DNA of 58,036 nucleotides from Clostridiales bacterium (GTDB lineage: Bacteria; Bacillota; Clostridia; TANB77; CAG-508). Each line of letters begins with the position of its first letter. Within the stretch, counting starts at the first letter, position 1. Made by a program: the position numbers and the translations under genes. The stretch covers positions 1 to 58,036 of the forward strand of contig DPDV01000015.1 of NCBI GenBank assembly GCA_003534295.1, read 5' to 3'. Positions 25,318 to 33,228 of this stretch are shown one piece after another. Below the pieces are notes generated by a model, which did no database searches, was not told where the DNA came from, and saw only the letters and a program-made list of their open reading frames with translations.

Positions 25318-26625
25318 TTATTTATTTTTATCTAACCATTTATCAAATTCTTCTTCAGTTCTTATTCCTTTTTTTATATCTTTTTTAAAGTTCTGTGCTG
25401 CTTCTTTCCAATTTTCATAGTCTTCTTTTGAATATATGTCAGGATTTCTCTTTAATAAGGTTGCTTTATTAGCAAACGTATTCCTGTATTTTTTATAAAC
25501 TGGATTTTCATTTTCTTTTCTTTTTTGTTGTAACTGATTGCCAACTTCTCTACATTTTTTACCTTCATAGTAAATATTTTCACAAAAAAATGTATTTGAT
25601 TTAGAGGTTAAAAAATATCTATGACAATTTTTACATTGTCTAATAAATTCATTATTGTTTACTACTAAGTTATACAATGATATATAAAATACTGTATATA
25701 TATTTTGTGTTAGAATGTAATTATTGCTTGATATTTTATTTCCATTTTCATCAATTTTTTTTATTTTTTTTATTAATTCAGAAGAATTTTTATGTTTTAA
25801 ATCATTCGCATATATTTGTGAGTATTCAAAATTAAATGATCCACAATGTTGAAAATTGGTAGAAAATTTATCTAATTCTTTTTTGTGTTCGTCATAAAAA
25901 ACATAAAATTTTTGCTGCAATGTAAGAGAATTAATTTCATTATCATTGTTATATCCATAAAGTAGAGTTACAAAGGAAATTAGTAGTTTTTGCATGTCAA
26001 TAATCTTCTTTTTTTCTAATGGATAAACTTTTTTTGCAAGAGTAATTATTGTCTTTAAATCGGTTAATTCATCTATTTCAATATTTTTTATATCTAAATC
26101 ATCAAATAAATTGATAAACATACCAAAATATTTTGTAAAAAATATAACAAAGTCATTAAATTTATCAAAATCCAAATTTAAGAATTCTATAAGCAATTCT
26201 CCATTTTTATTAATAAGTGCGTTTGAATCGATGACAAAGTAACCTGTCATTTTATCTATATTATCATTTGGAGTAATATTTCTTAATTCATCAGGTGCTG
26301 TATATTTAAAATTATTTAATTTTTCTTGATATATTTTTGACAAATTGATAGTTTCTTTTTCAGACGGATTTTTTAGTTTTAATAATTCATTCCAAAATTC
26401 AGTGTTAATTTTATTGTTGTAAGCAATAGCTTCTTGTTCTTCCTTACTATAAGTATCTTTTATATATTTTTCTGTATCATCAATAGAATTTGTTGCATCT
26501 GCAAAAGCAACTGGTATTCTATATGGTATAGGCGTGTATAAAATTGATTTTAAACTTAACCCTTGATAATGATTATTTGCAATAGAATATATTTTTATAT
26601 TCTTATCAAAATCTACTTTTTTCAT
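25318..26625 (-). CDS. DUF6076 family protein (full-length)
   Basis: A 435-residue protein, the only complete member of three in this window. The N-terminal 300 residues are helical and uncharacterised; residues about 325-360 carry QCKNCHRYFLTSKSNTFFC and a second cysteine pair (KKCREVG), then QKRKENENPVYKKYRNTFAN and a lysine-rich end. AGGAGG precedes the ATG at 26625. It is the promoter-proximal gene of the HEPN pair. Function unknown; it may be a regulator or antitoxin for the neighbouring HEPN protein, which is inference from the operon alone. Confidence 0.7.
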   Translation of the reverse strand: MKKVDFDKNIKIYSIANNHYQGLSLKSILYTPIPYRIPVAFADATNSIDDTEKYIKDTYSKEEQEAIAYNNKINTEFWNELLKLKNPSEKETINLSKIYQEKLNNFKYTAPDELRNITPNDNIDKMTGYFVIDSNALINKNGELLIEFLNLDFDKFNDFVIFFTKYFGMFINLFDDLDIKNIEIDELTDLKTIITLAKKVYPLEKKKIIDMQKLLISFVTLLYGYNNDNEINSLTLQQKFYVFYDEHKKELDKFSTNFQHCGSFNFEYSQIYANDLKHKNSSELIKKIKKIDENGNKISSNNYILTQNIYTVFYISLYNLVVNNNEFIRQCKNCHRYFLTSKSNTFFCENIYYEGKKCREVGNQLQQKRKENENPVYKKYRNTFANKATLLKRNPDIYSKEDYENWKEAAQNFKKDIKKGIRTEEEFDKWLDKNK

Positions 26626-26708
26626 ATCTACCTCCTGTTAACTATTAATTGTTTGAATATGTACCTAAATTATTGTTTTCAAAGATTCATTAAGGTACTT
26701 TACAAAAC

Positions 26709-26720
26709 TAACTATAGTTA
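26709..26720. promoter_or_regulatory. Perfect 12-bp palindrome in the divergent intergenic region
   Basis: TAACTATAGTTA lies between the minus-strand DUF6076/HEPN operon and the plus-strand excisionase/replication operon, so a repressor bound there could control both. No repressor gene can be assigned. Confidence 0.35.
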
Positions 26721-26780
26721 TTATAATTTAATTGTTAACAAAAGTCAAGTGCTAATAACAAAAAAATAGGAGGTGATTTT

Positions 26781-26981
26781 ATGGAACTACAAAAAGTACA
26801 AAGAACAACACTAACAATGAAAGAAGCAGCAGAGTATTTAGGAATATCTTATTGGTTGATTAATCAATTAGTAAGAAGAAAACAAATACCTTGCTCAAAA
26901 GTTGGTGGAAAATTCTTGTTTAGAGTACAAGTGTTAGATGAATACTTGAGTTCTAAAGAACAAGAATCAGTTAATTACTAA
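26781..26981 (+). CDS. Excisionase-type helix-turn-helix protein
   Basis: A 66-residue MerR/excisionase-like HTH: LTMKEAAEYLGISYWLINQL then VRRKQIPCSKVGGKFLFRVQ. This matches the HTH_17 excisionase family of integrative elements, which direct recombinase toward excision. A strong AGGAGGTGATTTT precedes the ATG. It begins the plus-strand replication operon. Confidence 0.85.
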   Translation: MELQKVQRTTLTMKEAAEYLGISYWLINQLVRRKQIPCSKVGGKFLFRVQVLDEYLSSKEQESVNY

Positions 26982-27008
26982 TTTAATAGAAAGCGAGGAA
27001 AGGAGGAT

Positions 27009-27533
27009 ATGTATGATATTCAGTGGTTTAAGGTAGAAAAGAATATTTTCTATAACAGGAAGATCCAATTGCTTTTAGGTTATAAAGATGGAGATACATA
27101 TCTTAGAGTATGGATACAATTATTATCATTAGCTGTTGAATGTAACGATAATGGTAGATTAGTAATCGGAAATAATCCTATTTCTATCAAAGAATTTTCG
27201 AAAATTATGGGAAAATCTTCGAAAAAAATGAGCAAAATATTGGATAAATTTCTAGAATTAGAAATGTTAAAAAAAGAGGACGAAGTACTTGCTATTAAAA
27301 ATTGGAACAAGTACCAAAGCTTTGATAGGCAAGAGACTTATCAAATTAATAATCGTGAAAGACAAAGACGTTTTAGTGAAAAAAAGAAAAAAGAACATGA
27401 AAAAACTAACGTTAGTCTAACGTTAGATAACGCTACAGAGGAGAAAAGAGAAGAAAAAATAACAAAAGAAATAAGAAAAGAAGAAAATATAAGAGAGGAG
27501 GAAGACAGTGGATTCAGAGAATACAAATTGTGA
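27009..27533 (+). CDS. Phage-type replisome organizer (DnaD-like N-terminal domain)
   Basis: A 174-residue protein. Residues 1-105 match the phage replisome organizer N-terminal domain: IQWFKVEKNIFYNRKIQLLL, YLRVWIQLLSLAVE and FSKIMGKSSKKMSKILDKFL. The tail is highly charged and low complexity. It would load or organise a primosome at the element origin. The next gene overlaps it by 26 bases, the standard organizer-DnaC arrangement of phage and satellite replication modules. GAGGAAAGG precedes the ATG. Confidence 0.83.
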   Translation: MYDIQWFKVEKNIFYNRKIQLLLGYKDGDTYLRVWIQLLSLAVECNDNGRLVIGNNPISIKEFSKIMGKSSKKMSKILDKFLELEMLKKEDEVLAIKNWNKYQSFDRQETYQINNRERQRRFSEKKKKEHEKTNVSLTLDNATEEKREEKITKEIRKEENIREEEDSGFREYKL

Positions 27534-28338
27534 TGATGTTATACACAATAGACTCAAAAAATGTGGATTTTGTGGTAAAGAATTGCAACCAATAGGACTT
27601 GATTATCTCTATGCAAATATATCCGAAGATAGTATTGAATATGAAAGGTGTAATTGTAATAAGTCTAAAGAATATTGGAAAGAAATAGACAATAAAGAAT
27701 ATGAACAGCAAAAAAGAAAAAGAATCAGAAATATTATAAATACAATCTATAAACAAAACTATATAGGAAGAAAATTGCAAGAAATGCACCTAGAAAACTT
27801 TTATTTTGACTCTAGTAATAAGAATGTATTAGATGCTGTAAATGATTATATCAATAAGAATAAAGATATAATGAAATCCGATAGTCTGATAATAATGGGC
27901 AAGTCAGATACAGGTAAAACACATTTGGCAGCAGCTATTGCAAACAAACTAATAGAAAATGATAAAACAGTTCTAATGGAGAGATTAACCAATTTATTAG
28001 ACAGAATAAGAGAAACTTACGAGAATAATACTAAATCAGAAAATGAATTAATAGAGATTTATTCAAATGTTGATATGCTTATAATTGATGATCTAGGGAC
28101 TGAAAAGATAAGTAGTTGGGCATTAGAGAAATTGTACACTATAATTCAAAATAGATATGAAAATGGATTACCAATAATTATAACAACAAGGTTTAATAAA
28201 GAAGGATTAATTGAAAGATTTAGTTATAGTAAAGATTCAAATTTAGTAGATGCAATGATCTCAAAATTGTATCAAATTTGCTTTGGAATAGTATTAAGAG
28301 GCACAAAAAAAGAGTTAGTAAAAAGTCCGCAAAACTAA
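27508..28338 (+). CDS. DnaC-like helicase loader ATPase
   Basis: A 276-residue AAA+ protein starting at GTG 27508 behind GAGAGGAGG. An N-terminal zinc-binding part has CGFCGKELQ and ERCNCNK. The ATPase has Walker A MGKSDTGKTHLAAA and Walker B LIIDDLGTE, followed by the sensor region IIITTRFNKEGL. It is the DnaC/IstB-like loader that recruits the replicative helicase. It forms a replication module with the organizer gene. Confidence 0.9.
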   Translation: MDSENTNCDDVIHNRLKKCGFCGKELQPIGLDYLYANISEDSIEYERCNCNKSKEYWKEIDNKEYEQQKRKRIRNIINTIYKQNYIGRKLQEMHLENFYFDSSNKNVLDAVNDYINKNKDIMKSDSLIIMGKSDTGKTHLAAAIANKLIENDKTVLMERLTNLLDRIRETYENNTKSENELIEIYSNVDMLIIDDLGTEKISSWALEKLYTIIQNRYENGLPIIITTRFNKEGLIERFSYSKDSNLVDAMISKLYQICFGIVLRGTKKELVKSPQN

Positions 28339-28414
28339 AAATACTAACCCAATTGATTATATTATTATTGTAATATAAAAATAAAAAAATGTAAAGAGAA
28401 AGTGAGGAAAAAAT

Positions 28415-28728
28415 ATGATAATAGAAGGAACATTATATTATATAAGACCAGAAAAATAAAAATAGGATATAAAAAGTTTAGATCAATTAGACATGAAATA
28501 CTAGAAACTTTGGAAGAAAATATTAAGAAAAGAGGACTTAGAGGACCATTTATTGTAACTAGAATAGGAAATGAATTAGTTACTTATACTGATTTTAATA
28601 GACTAATTGCAGCCAAAGAAATGGGAAAAGAATTGGTTCCATGTGTCATAATAAGTAATGAACTTATGAACAAAAGGATAAAACGTCTTAATAGATATAG
28701 AAGATATGATAAACTAAAAACAATCTAA
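28415..28728 (+). pseudogene. ParB/Srx-like nuclease-fold protein, frameshifted near its start
   Basis: The ATG at 28415 is correctly spaced behind GTGAGG at 28402 but reads MIIEGTLYYIRPEK and stops at 28457. Inserting one A into the GAAAAAT run joins this to KIGYKKFRSIRHEILETLEE, and IKKRGLRGPFIVTRIGNELV, a ParB-like domain. In the uncorrected frame a GTG at 28402 gives a 108-residue protein. I prefer the ATG start with a 1-base deletion. Small stand-alone ParB-like proteins are common beside element replication genes. Confidence 0.55.
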
Positions 28729-28739
28729 AAAGTAAATTT

Positions 28740-28778
28740 ATAGTACCTGAATAAAGCAAAATTCAGGTACTATTTTTA
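28740..28778 (+). terminator. Rho-independent terminator after the replication operon
   Basis: ATAGTACCTGAAT-AAAGCAAA-ATTCAGGTACTAT is a perfect 13-bp stem followed by TTTTTAT. Confidence 0.9.
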
Positions 28779-28854
28779 TAAAAATTTGCACATTAATAGG
28801 TACGACTTTGGTACAAAAATAAGTACAATAAAAATACAAAATTGCCATTTCTAT

Positions 28855-28943
28855 GTCCTAGCAAGCACTGAATATGGGCGACCGAAAATTCAATTTCTTG
28901 TCCCAGCAAGCAATGAACTTGGGAGACCGAAATTTCTACTTGC
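28855..28943 (+). repeat. Two tandem 45-bp structured repeats
   Basis: Copy 1 (28855-28899) and copy 2 (28900-28943) share GTCCYAGCAAGCAMTGAA, a TGGG complement to CCCA, and GACCGAAA. Each can form a CCCA...TGGG stem. An ORF covering them (28786-28989) is only their translation. The surrounding 28779-29079 stretch otherwise holds no gene. They may be an RNA element or a protein-binding array upstream of the rnl operon. Confidence 0.5.
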
Positions 28944-29040
28944 CTCAAATTCTATTCGATGGGATGAAATCCCAATCCCTTTTAATTGATTATAAAAGAT
29001 AGACAACACGATATATTTTATAGAAAAATCTTAAAAAATA

Positions 29041-29049
29041 TGTTATAAT
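29041..29049 (+). promoter_or_regulatory. Extended -10 promoter for the rnl operon
   Basis: TGTTATAAT is a consensus extended -10 (TGNTATAAT), 30 bases before the first gene; the -35 (TAGAAA region) is weak. The leader also holds AAAAAGGGGG as ribosome site. Confidence 0.55.
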
Positions 29050-29079
29050 TCTATAAGTATTAAAAAAGGGGGTAAAAAA

Positions 29080-30471
29080 ATGTCAAAATATTATGCAGTA
29101 AAAAAAGGAAGAAATATTGGAATTTTTAATACATGGGATGAATGCTTAGAATCTACAAAAGGTTTCCCTGGTGCAATTTTTAAGAGTTTTAATTCTGAAG
29201 AAGAAGCAAAAGCTTTTTTAGAAGATAAAGATATATATAATGAAGAAATTAGTAAGTACATAGATGAAGGCTATGCAGTTGCTTTTTCAGATGGAAGCTT
29301 TGATGAAAAATTAAATAGATATTCATATGGAGTAGTTTGTATTGATAGAGATATGAATGAAACAGAGTTATATAATTTTGGAAATAATCCTAAGTATATA
29401 GACACAAGAAATATTATAGGAGAGATATTAGGTGTTTTTAACGCACTTGATTGGGCTATAACTAATGGGTATGATAAAATTAAATTATTTTATGATTATG
29501 AAGGATTAGAAAAATGGGCAACTAAAGAATGGAATGCAAAATCTGAAACAGCCAAAATGTATGTTTATATGCTAGAAAACAATTACAAAGATTTAATTAA
29601 AATAGAATTTATGAAAGTAAAAGGACATAGTAATAATAAATATAATGAAAAAGCTGACCAATTAGCAAAAATGGCTTTAAAAGATAGAGTTAAGTTTATA
29701 AACACTGGTGGAAATTGGTTTACAATACCAGCATTTAAAAAAGAAGAATTGGAAGCAATCATTGATTTAATGAAAGACGATATGAGTGAATTAAATGTAA
29801 GTATTGTATGCGATGATAATGCAAGATATGTAACTAAACTAAGATTAGAAGATGATGAAATAACTATTACTTTATACAAAACTGGAAATAAGACTTTAAT
29901 GATTCAAGGAAACATGAATACACTATTTCAAATGTTTTTGACATATATTAATGAATTATTGGGAATAAATAAGATAAAAACAGTTATCGATAAAGTTTAT
30001 AAGAAGAAAATTGATAATAGTAAAATAATTGATGATTATAAAAAGATATGTCCATCTTTGCCATCAGACTATCCTGATAGTTGTAAGGCTTTGATTCAGC
30101 AATCTATAATCAATTTGAGTTATTATGTTGAAGCTGTTGAATATTCTCAATATGTATTTCCTGCATTAAGAGCTCTTGAAGGACATATTAAATATATATG
30201 CAATAAAAATGGTATTATAGTCACAAGAACTTTTGATGTATTTGATTTAGACAAAACTAATAATAGATATTTCTTAACATCAAAACAGAAAATTTCTACA
30301 CAGACAAAACAATATATTGAAAAAATGTATAATTATTATGCAAAAAACAGACACACATTATTTCATATAGGAGATATGATTGGATTAGCAGTAAATACAA
30401 GAACATTAGAAACTAAAAAAGAAGCAGATGAAATGATTCATGAAGTTATATCAATGATAAATGAAATATGA
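29080..30471 (+). CDS. rnlA: RNase HI fused to RnlA-like HEPN toxin
   Basis: The 463-residue product has three parts. Residues 3-48 are a viroplasmin/RNase-HI N-terminal domain (YYAVKKGRNIGIFNTWDECL). Residues 62-200 are RNase HI, with the DEDD residues D71 (SDGSF), E115 (GEILG), D139 (YDYEG) and D193 (EKADQLA). Residues 203-463 are RnlA-like: GGNWFTIPAFKKEELEAIID, then the HEPN active-site pattern R364-A-L-E367 and R424-HTLF-H429 in PALRALEGH and KNRHTLFHIGD. E. coli RnlA is a HEPN RNase (RxxE, Rx4H) stimulated by RNase HI, so this fusion supplies the partner in cis. RnlB follows 18 bases downstream. It would cleave mRNA on phage infection, by inference. Confidence 0.8.
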   Translation: MSKYYAVKKGRNIGIFNTWDECLESTKGFPGAIFKSFNSEEEAKAFLEDKDIYNEEISKYIDEGYAVAFSDGSFDEKLNRYSYGVVCIDRDMNETELYNFGNNPKYIDTRNIIGEILGVFNALDWAITNGYDKIKLFYDYEGLEKWATKEWNAKSETAKMYVYMLENNYKDLIKIEFMKVKGHSNNKYNEKADQLAKMALKDRVKFINTGGNWFTIPAFKKEELEAIIDLMKDDMSELNVSIVCDDNARYVTKLRLEDDEITITLYKTGNKTLMIQGNMNTLFQMFLTYINELLGINKIKTVIDKVYKKKIDNSKIIDDYKKICPSLPSDYPDSCKALIQQSIINLSYYVEAVEYSQYVFPALRALEGHIKYICNKNGIIVTRTFDVFDLDKTNNRYFLTSKQKISTQTKQYIEKMYNYYAKNRHTLFHIGDMIGLAVNTRTLETKKEADEMIHEVISMINEI

Positions 30472-30489
30472 TATTTTGGAGGTGATATT

Positions 30490-30849
30490 ATGAAAAAATA
30501 TATTTTAGAAAAGATAAATGAAGATAAATATGCATATTTTATAATATCATTAACATATGAAAGTATATTAGATTATATAGAAGAAATTGAAAAAAAATTA
30601 AGTATAGAGAAAAATAAAATTGTAATTATTATTGATCAATTATTAACAACAGGAAATAATAAAAATAGATTTATTTCATGCGAATATCAAAATGGAAAAA
30701 TAAAATTATTTACAGCTAAAAATGTTGATTGTAGCGAGAATATAAGGAAAATTTCTTCCCAAGTATTAAAAAATAACTATGAATTAATTGAAAACTCGAT
30801 ATTAACTAAAAATCAAAAACAGTGTATAAAAGAGGGAAGAGCAATCTAG
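30490..30849 (+). CDS. rnlB: RnlB-like antitoxin
   Basis: A 119-residue protein, short and acidic, with the pattern of RnlB antitoxins: an N-terminal YAYFIISLTYESILDYIEEI region, INQ-like strand VIIIDQLLTTGNNKNRF and a C-terminal SILTKNQKQCIKEGRAI. RnlB binds and neutralises RnlA. Position, directly after an RnlA-like gene, is strong support. GGAGGTGATATT precedes the ATG. Its stop TAG overlaps the next start GTG (TAGTG). Confidence 0.78.
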   Translation: MKKYILEKINEDKYAYFIISLTYESILDYIEEIEKKLSIEKNKIVIIIDQLLTTGNNKNRFISCEYQNGKIKLFTAKNVDCSENIRKISSQVLKNNYELIENSILTKNQKQCIKEGRAI

Positions 30850-32126
30850 TGATTTTACAAGAAAAAATTAAAAAGGCAGAATTGTATGAGGCTAATAGTA
30901 ATTGGGAAGAAGCTATAACCTTATATAATGAAATAGTAAAGGAAGATAATTCTGTTCAAAATATAGAAAAATTAGGTTGGTGTTTATCCAGAGCTGGAAA
31001 ATATGATGAAGCTATAAGGTACTTTATACAATTGGGAGAAAAAGAACCTAAAATGGCTAAATGGAAATATATGATAGGATATCAGTATTACTCTAAAAAA
31101 GATTGGAATGAGGCAGTAAAATATTTTGAAGAGACATTAAAAATAAAACCAAACTATTTAGTTGTTAAATATCGAATATCGTATGCATATCTTCAATTAG
31201 CTGGTACATATAAAAAATTAACTAAACCAGAATTTTGGAAAGCATTAGGACACATAAAAGAATGCCATGAATTGTGGGAGAGTTTTGATGAAAAAACAAA
31301 AAATAAGGAAAAGCATACTTATTTTGATATAAATTTTTTGCATGGAAAGATGTTAATGGATTTACCTAATCATAGAGAAGAATCAATTTTATATTTTGAA
31401 AATGCACTAAAGATAAAAGATGATGAGATATGTAGATATAACTTATCAAAAACATTTTACTTAATGGGGAAACATGAAGAAGCAAAAAAGTGGATTCCTA
31501 ATAATTGTAGTTATTATGTGGTAGAATTAAATGCTTATATAGAAGCTAAGTTAGGAAATTATGATATTGCAATTGATATTATAGATGAACTATTAAAAAG
31601 AAGGAAAAAAGACTATTTATATGCTTTTTTAGCTGAAGTTTATTTGTTAAAAGAAGATAATAAAAATGCTTTTGATTATGCAAATATAGCAATAAAGGTT
31701 AATTATAAAAATCATAAAAATCATTTCGTATTAGCAAAAGTTTATTATAAATATAATTTATTATATTCAGCAGTAAAAGAGCTGGATAATGCTATACAAT
31801 TAAAATTTAAGAATTATCATTCTGAATATGATGAGGCTATATTGCTAAAAGAAGAAATTATGGAAAAAAGTCCTGAGAATTATGTTGAAGATAAGCATAT
31901 ATTGGAAAAGATAAATTTTAATAATGATAAAAAAATCTATACTGGTACTATATATGAATATGATAAAAATAAAGGGTTTGGATTTATAATGTATGATGGC
32001 AAAAAGATATTTTTTCATATATCAGATTGCAAATTTGACAATCCAATAAAGAATAAACAGGTTTCATTTCAAAAGATTAGAGGTAAAAATGAAAAGTTGA
32101 AAGCAATAAATGTAAAATGGAAGTAG
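30849..32126 (+). CDS. TPR protein with C-terminal cold-shock-like domain
   Basis: A 425-residue protein starting at GTG 30849, with GAGGGAAG upstream and a one-base overlap with rnlB. The N-terminal two thirds is a TPR solenoid (ELYEANSNWEEAITLYNEIV, GKYDEAIRYFIQLGEKEPKM, KDWNEAVKYFEETLKIKPNY, and more). Residues about 365-425 form a cold-shock/OB domain: YTGTIYEYDKNKGFGFIMYD followed by GKKIFFHISD. It is translationally coupled to rnlB, so it likely belongs to the system, perhaps as an RNA-binding regulator. I know of no described role. Confidence 0.75.
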   Translation: MILQEKIKKAELYEANSNWEEAITLYNEIVKEDNSVQNIEKLGWCLSRAGKYDEAIRYFIQLGEKEPKMAKWKYMIGYQYYSKKDWNEAVKYFEETLKIKPNYLVVKYRISYAYLQLAGTYKKLTKPEFWKALGHIKECHELWESFDEKTKNKEKHTYFDINFLHGKMLMDLPNHREESILYFENALKIKDDEICRYNLSKTFYLMGKHEEAKKWIPNNCSYYVVELNAYIEAKLGNYDIAIDIIDELLKRRKKDYLYAFLAEVYLLKEDNKNAFDYANIAIKVNYKNHKNHFVLAKVYYKYNLLYSAVKELDNAIQLKFKNYHSEYDEAILLKEEIMEKSPENYVEDKHILEKINFNNDKKIYTGTIYEYDKNKGFGFIMYDGKKIFFHISDCKFDNPIKNKQVSFQKIRGKNEKLKAINVKWK

Positions 32127-32145
32127 AAATACTTCTATTTTTTTT
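32120..32145 (+). terminator. Rho-independent terminator after the rnl operon
   Basis: GAAGTA-GAAA-TACTTC followed by a run of nine Ts. It begins inside the last codons of the TPR gene. Confidence 0.8.
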
Positions 32146-32235
32146 TGCAAATTTTTATGAAAATATTGCAATAAATAAGTATGTATGATATATAATATGT
32201 AAGCTTACAGTTTATGAAAAGAAAGGAAATGAAAA

Positions 32236-32538
32236 TTGAACACATTTAGTGATTTTTTAAAGCGTGAAATGACAAGAAATAAATATAGTCAAAATAAATT
32301 TGCTAAAGAAATAGGTGTATCATCATATTATTTAGGTCAATTAATAAAGGGAGAAAAAAGACCACCTAGTAGAGAAATACAAAATAAAATTGTTGAGACT
32401 TTAAATTTTAATGAAACACAAAAAGGAAAATTTTATGATTTGATTGCAAAAGAAAAAAATGATATACCAAGTGATATCTATAATGAAATAAAAGAATCAA
32501 ATAATTGGAATGAAATTAGAAAAAAATTAAAGGAGTAA
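32236..32538 (+). CDS. XRE-family HTH regulator
   Basis: A 100-residue HTH protein, from a TTG start (32236) behind GAAAGGAAA; no in-frame ATG fits. The HTH reads RNKYSQNKFAKEIGVSSYYL then GQLIKGEKRPPSREIQNKIV. Such XRE proteins are frequent upstream of restriction modules as control proteins, and here it is 4 bases before the GIY-YIG gene. Confidence 0.82.
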   Translation: MNTFSDFLKREMTRNKYSQNKFAKEIGVSSYYLGQLIKGEKRPPSREIQNKIVETLNFNETQKGKFYDLIAKEKNDIPSDIYNEIKESNNWNEIRKKLKE

Positions 32539-32542
32539 TGAA

Positions 32543-33205
32543 ATGGAAAATAAAACAGGTGTAATTTATATATTAACAAATCCATCTTTCCCAGACTATG
32601 TAAAGATTGGATACGCAGATGATGTTGATAGAAGATTAAAGGAACTTAATAGGAGTGAATGCATTCCTTTTGCATTCAGGCTTTATGCATATTATGAAGT
32701 TTCAGCAAGACTTTCAGATCTGAAAATACATGAGATGATAGATAAGCTAAATCCAAATTTAAGATCAATTGAGGAATTCGATGGTAAAACTAGAAAAAGA
32801 GAATTCTATGCAATGAGTGCAGAAGAAGCTTACTCAATTTTAGAAACAATTGCTACGATAAATAATCTTAAAGATAGTTTACACTTGGTTGTTCCAACCC
32901 AAGAACAGAAAGATGATGAGAAGATTGCTAAAGAAATTAAAGAATTGGCACTTAATAGACATCATTTAAGAGATATAGAATTCCATTCTAGCTTAACAAA
33001 TAAAACCTATTATACTAGAACAAATGATAAAGGAACATTGAGTGTATTTGAAAAAGATACTGATATAGAAGTACCAAATAATAGCAAACCATCTAAAAAG
33101 CAAATAATACGTCAAGCACTAATAGATTTAGGTGGAGATGGAAATAACAATTATACACTATACCAATTAGAAGATAGATTAGAAAAGAAAATATTAGGAA
33201 ATTAG
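32543..33205 (+). CDS. GIY-YIG (T5orf172-type) nuclease-like protein
   Basis: A 220-residue protein. The GIY-YIG signature is visible as GVIYILTNPSFPDYVKIGYA (G-V-IY ... VKIG), with R in DVDRRLKELN and E in KREFYAM. The C-terminus carries the helical extension seen in T5orf172 proteins. They are recurrent neighbours of type I R-M genes; a nuclease role in defence is inferred. It is 23 bases upstream of hsdM. Confidence 0.78.
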   Translation: MENKTGVIYILTNPSFPDYVKIGYADDVDRRLKELNRSECIPFAFRLYAYYEVSARLSDLKIHEMIDKLNPNLRSIEEFDGKTRKREFYAMSAEEAYSILETIATINNLKDSLHLVVPTQEQKDDEKIAKEIKELALNRHHLRDIEFHSSLTNKTYYTRTNDKGTLSVFEKDTDIEVPNNSKPSKKQIIRQALIDLGGDGNNNYTLYQLEDRLEKKILGN

Positions 33206-33228
33206 ATATATATTTAGGGGGAAAATAA

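Noticed and set aside
28786..28989. Plus-strand 67-codon ORF
   Set aside because: It reads through the two 45-bp repeats and has no ribosome site.
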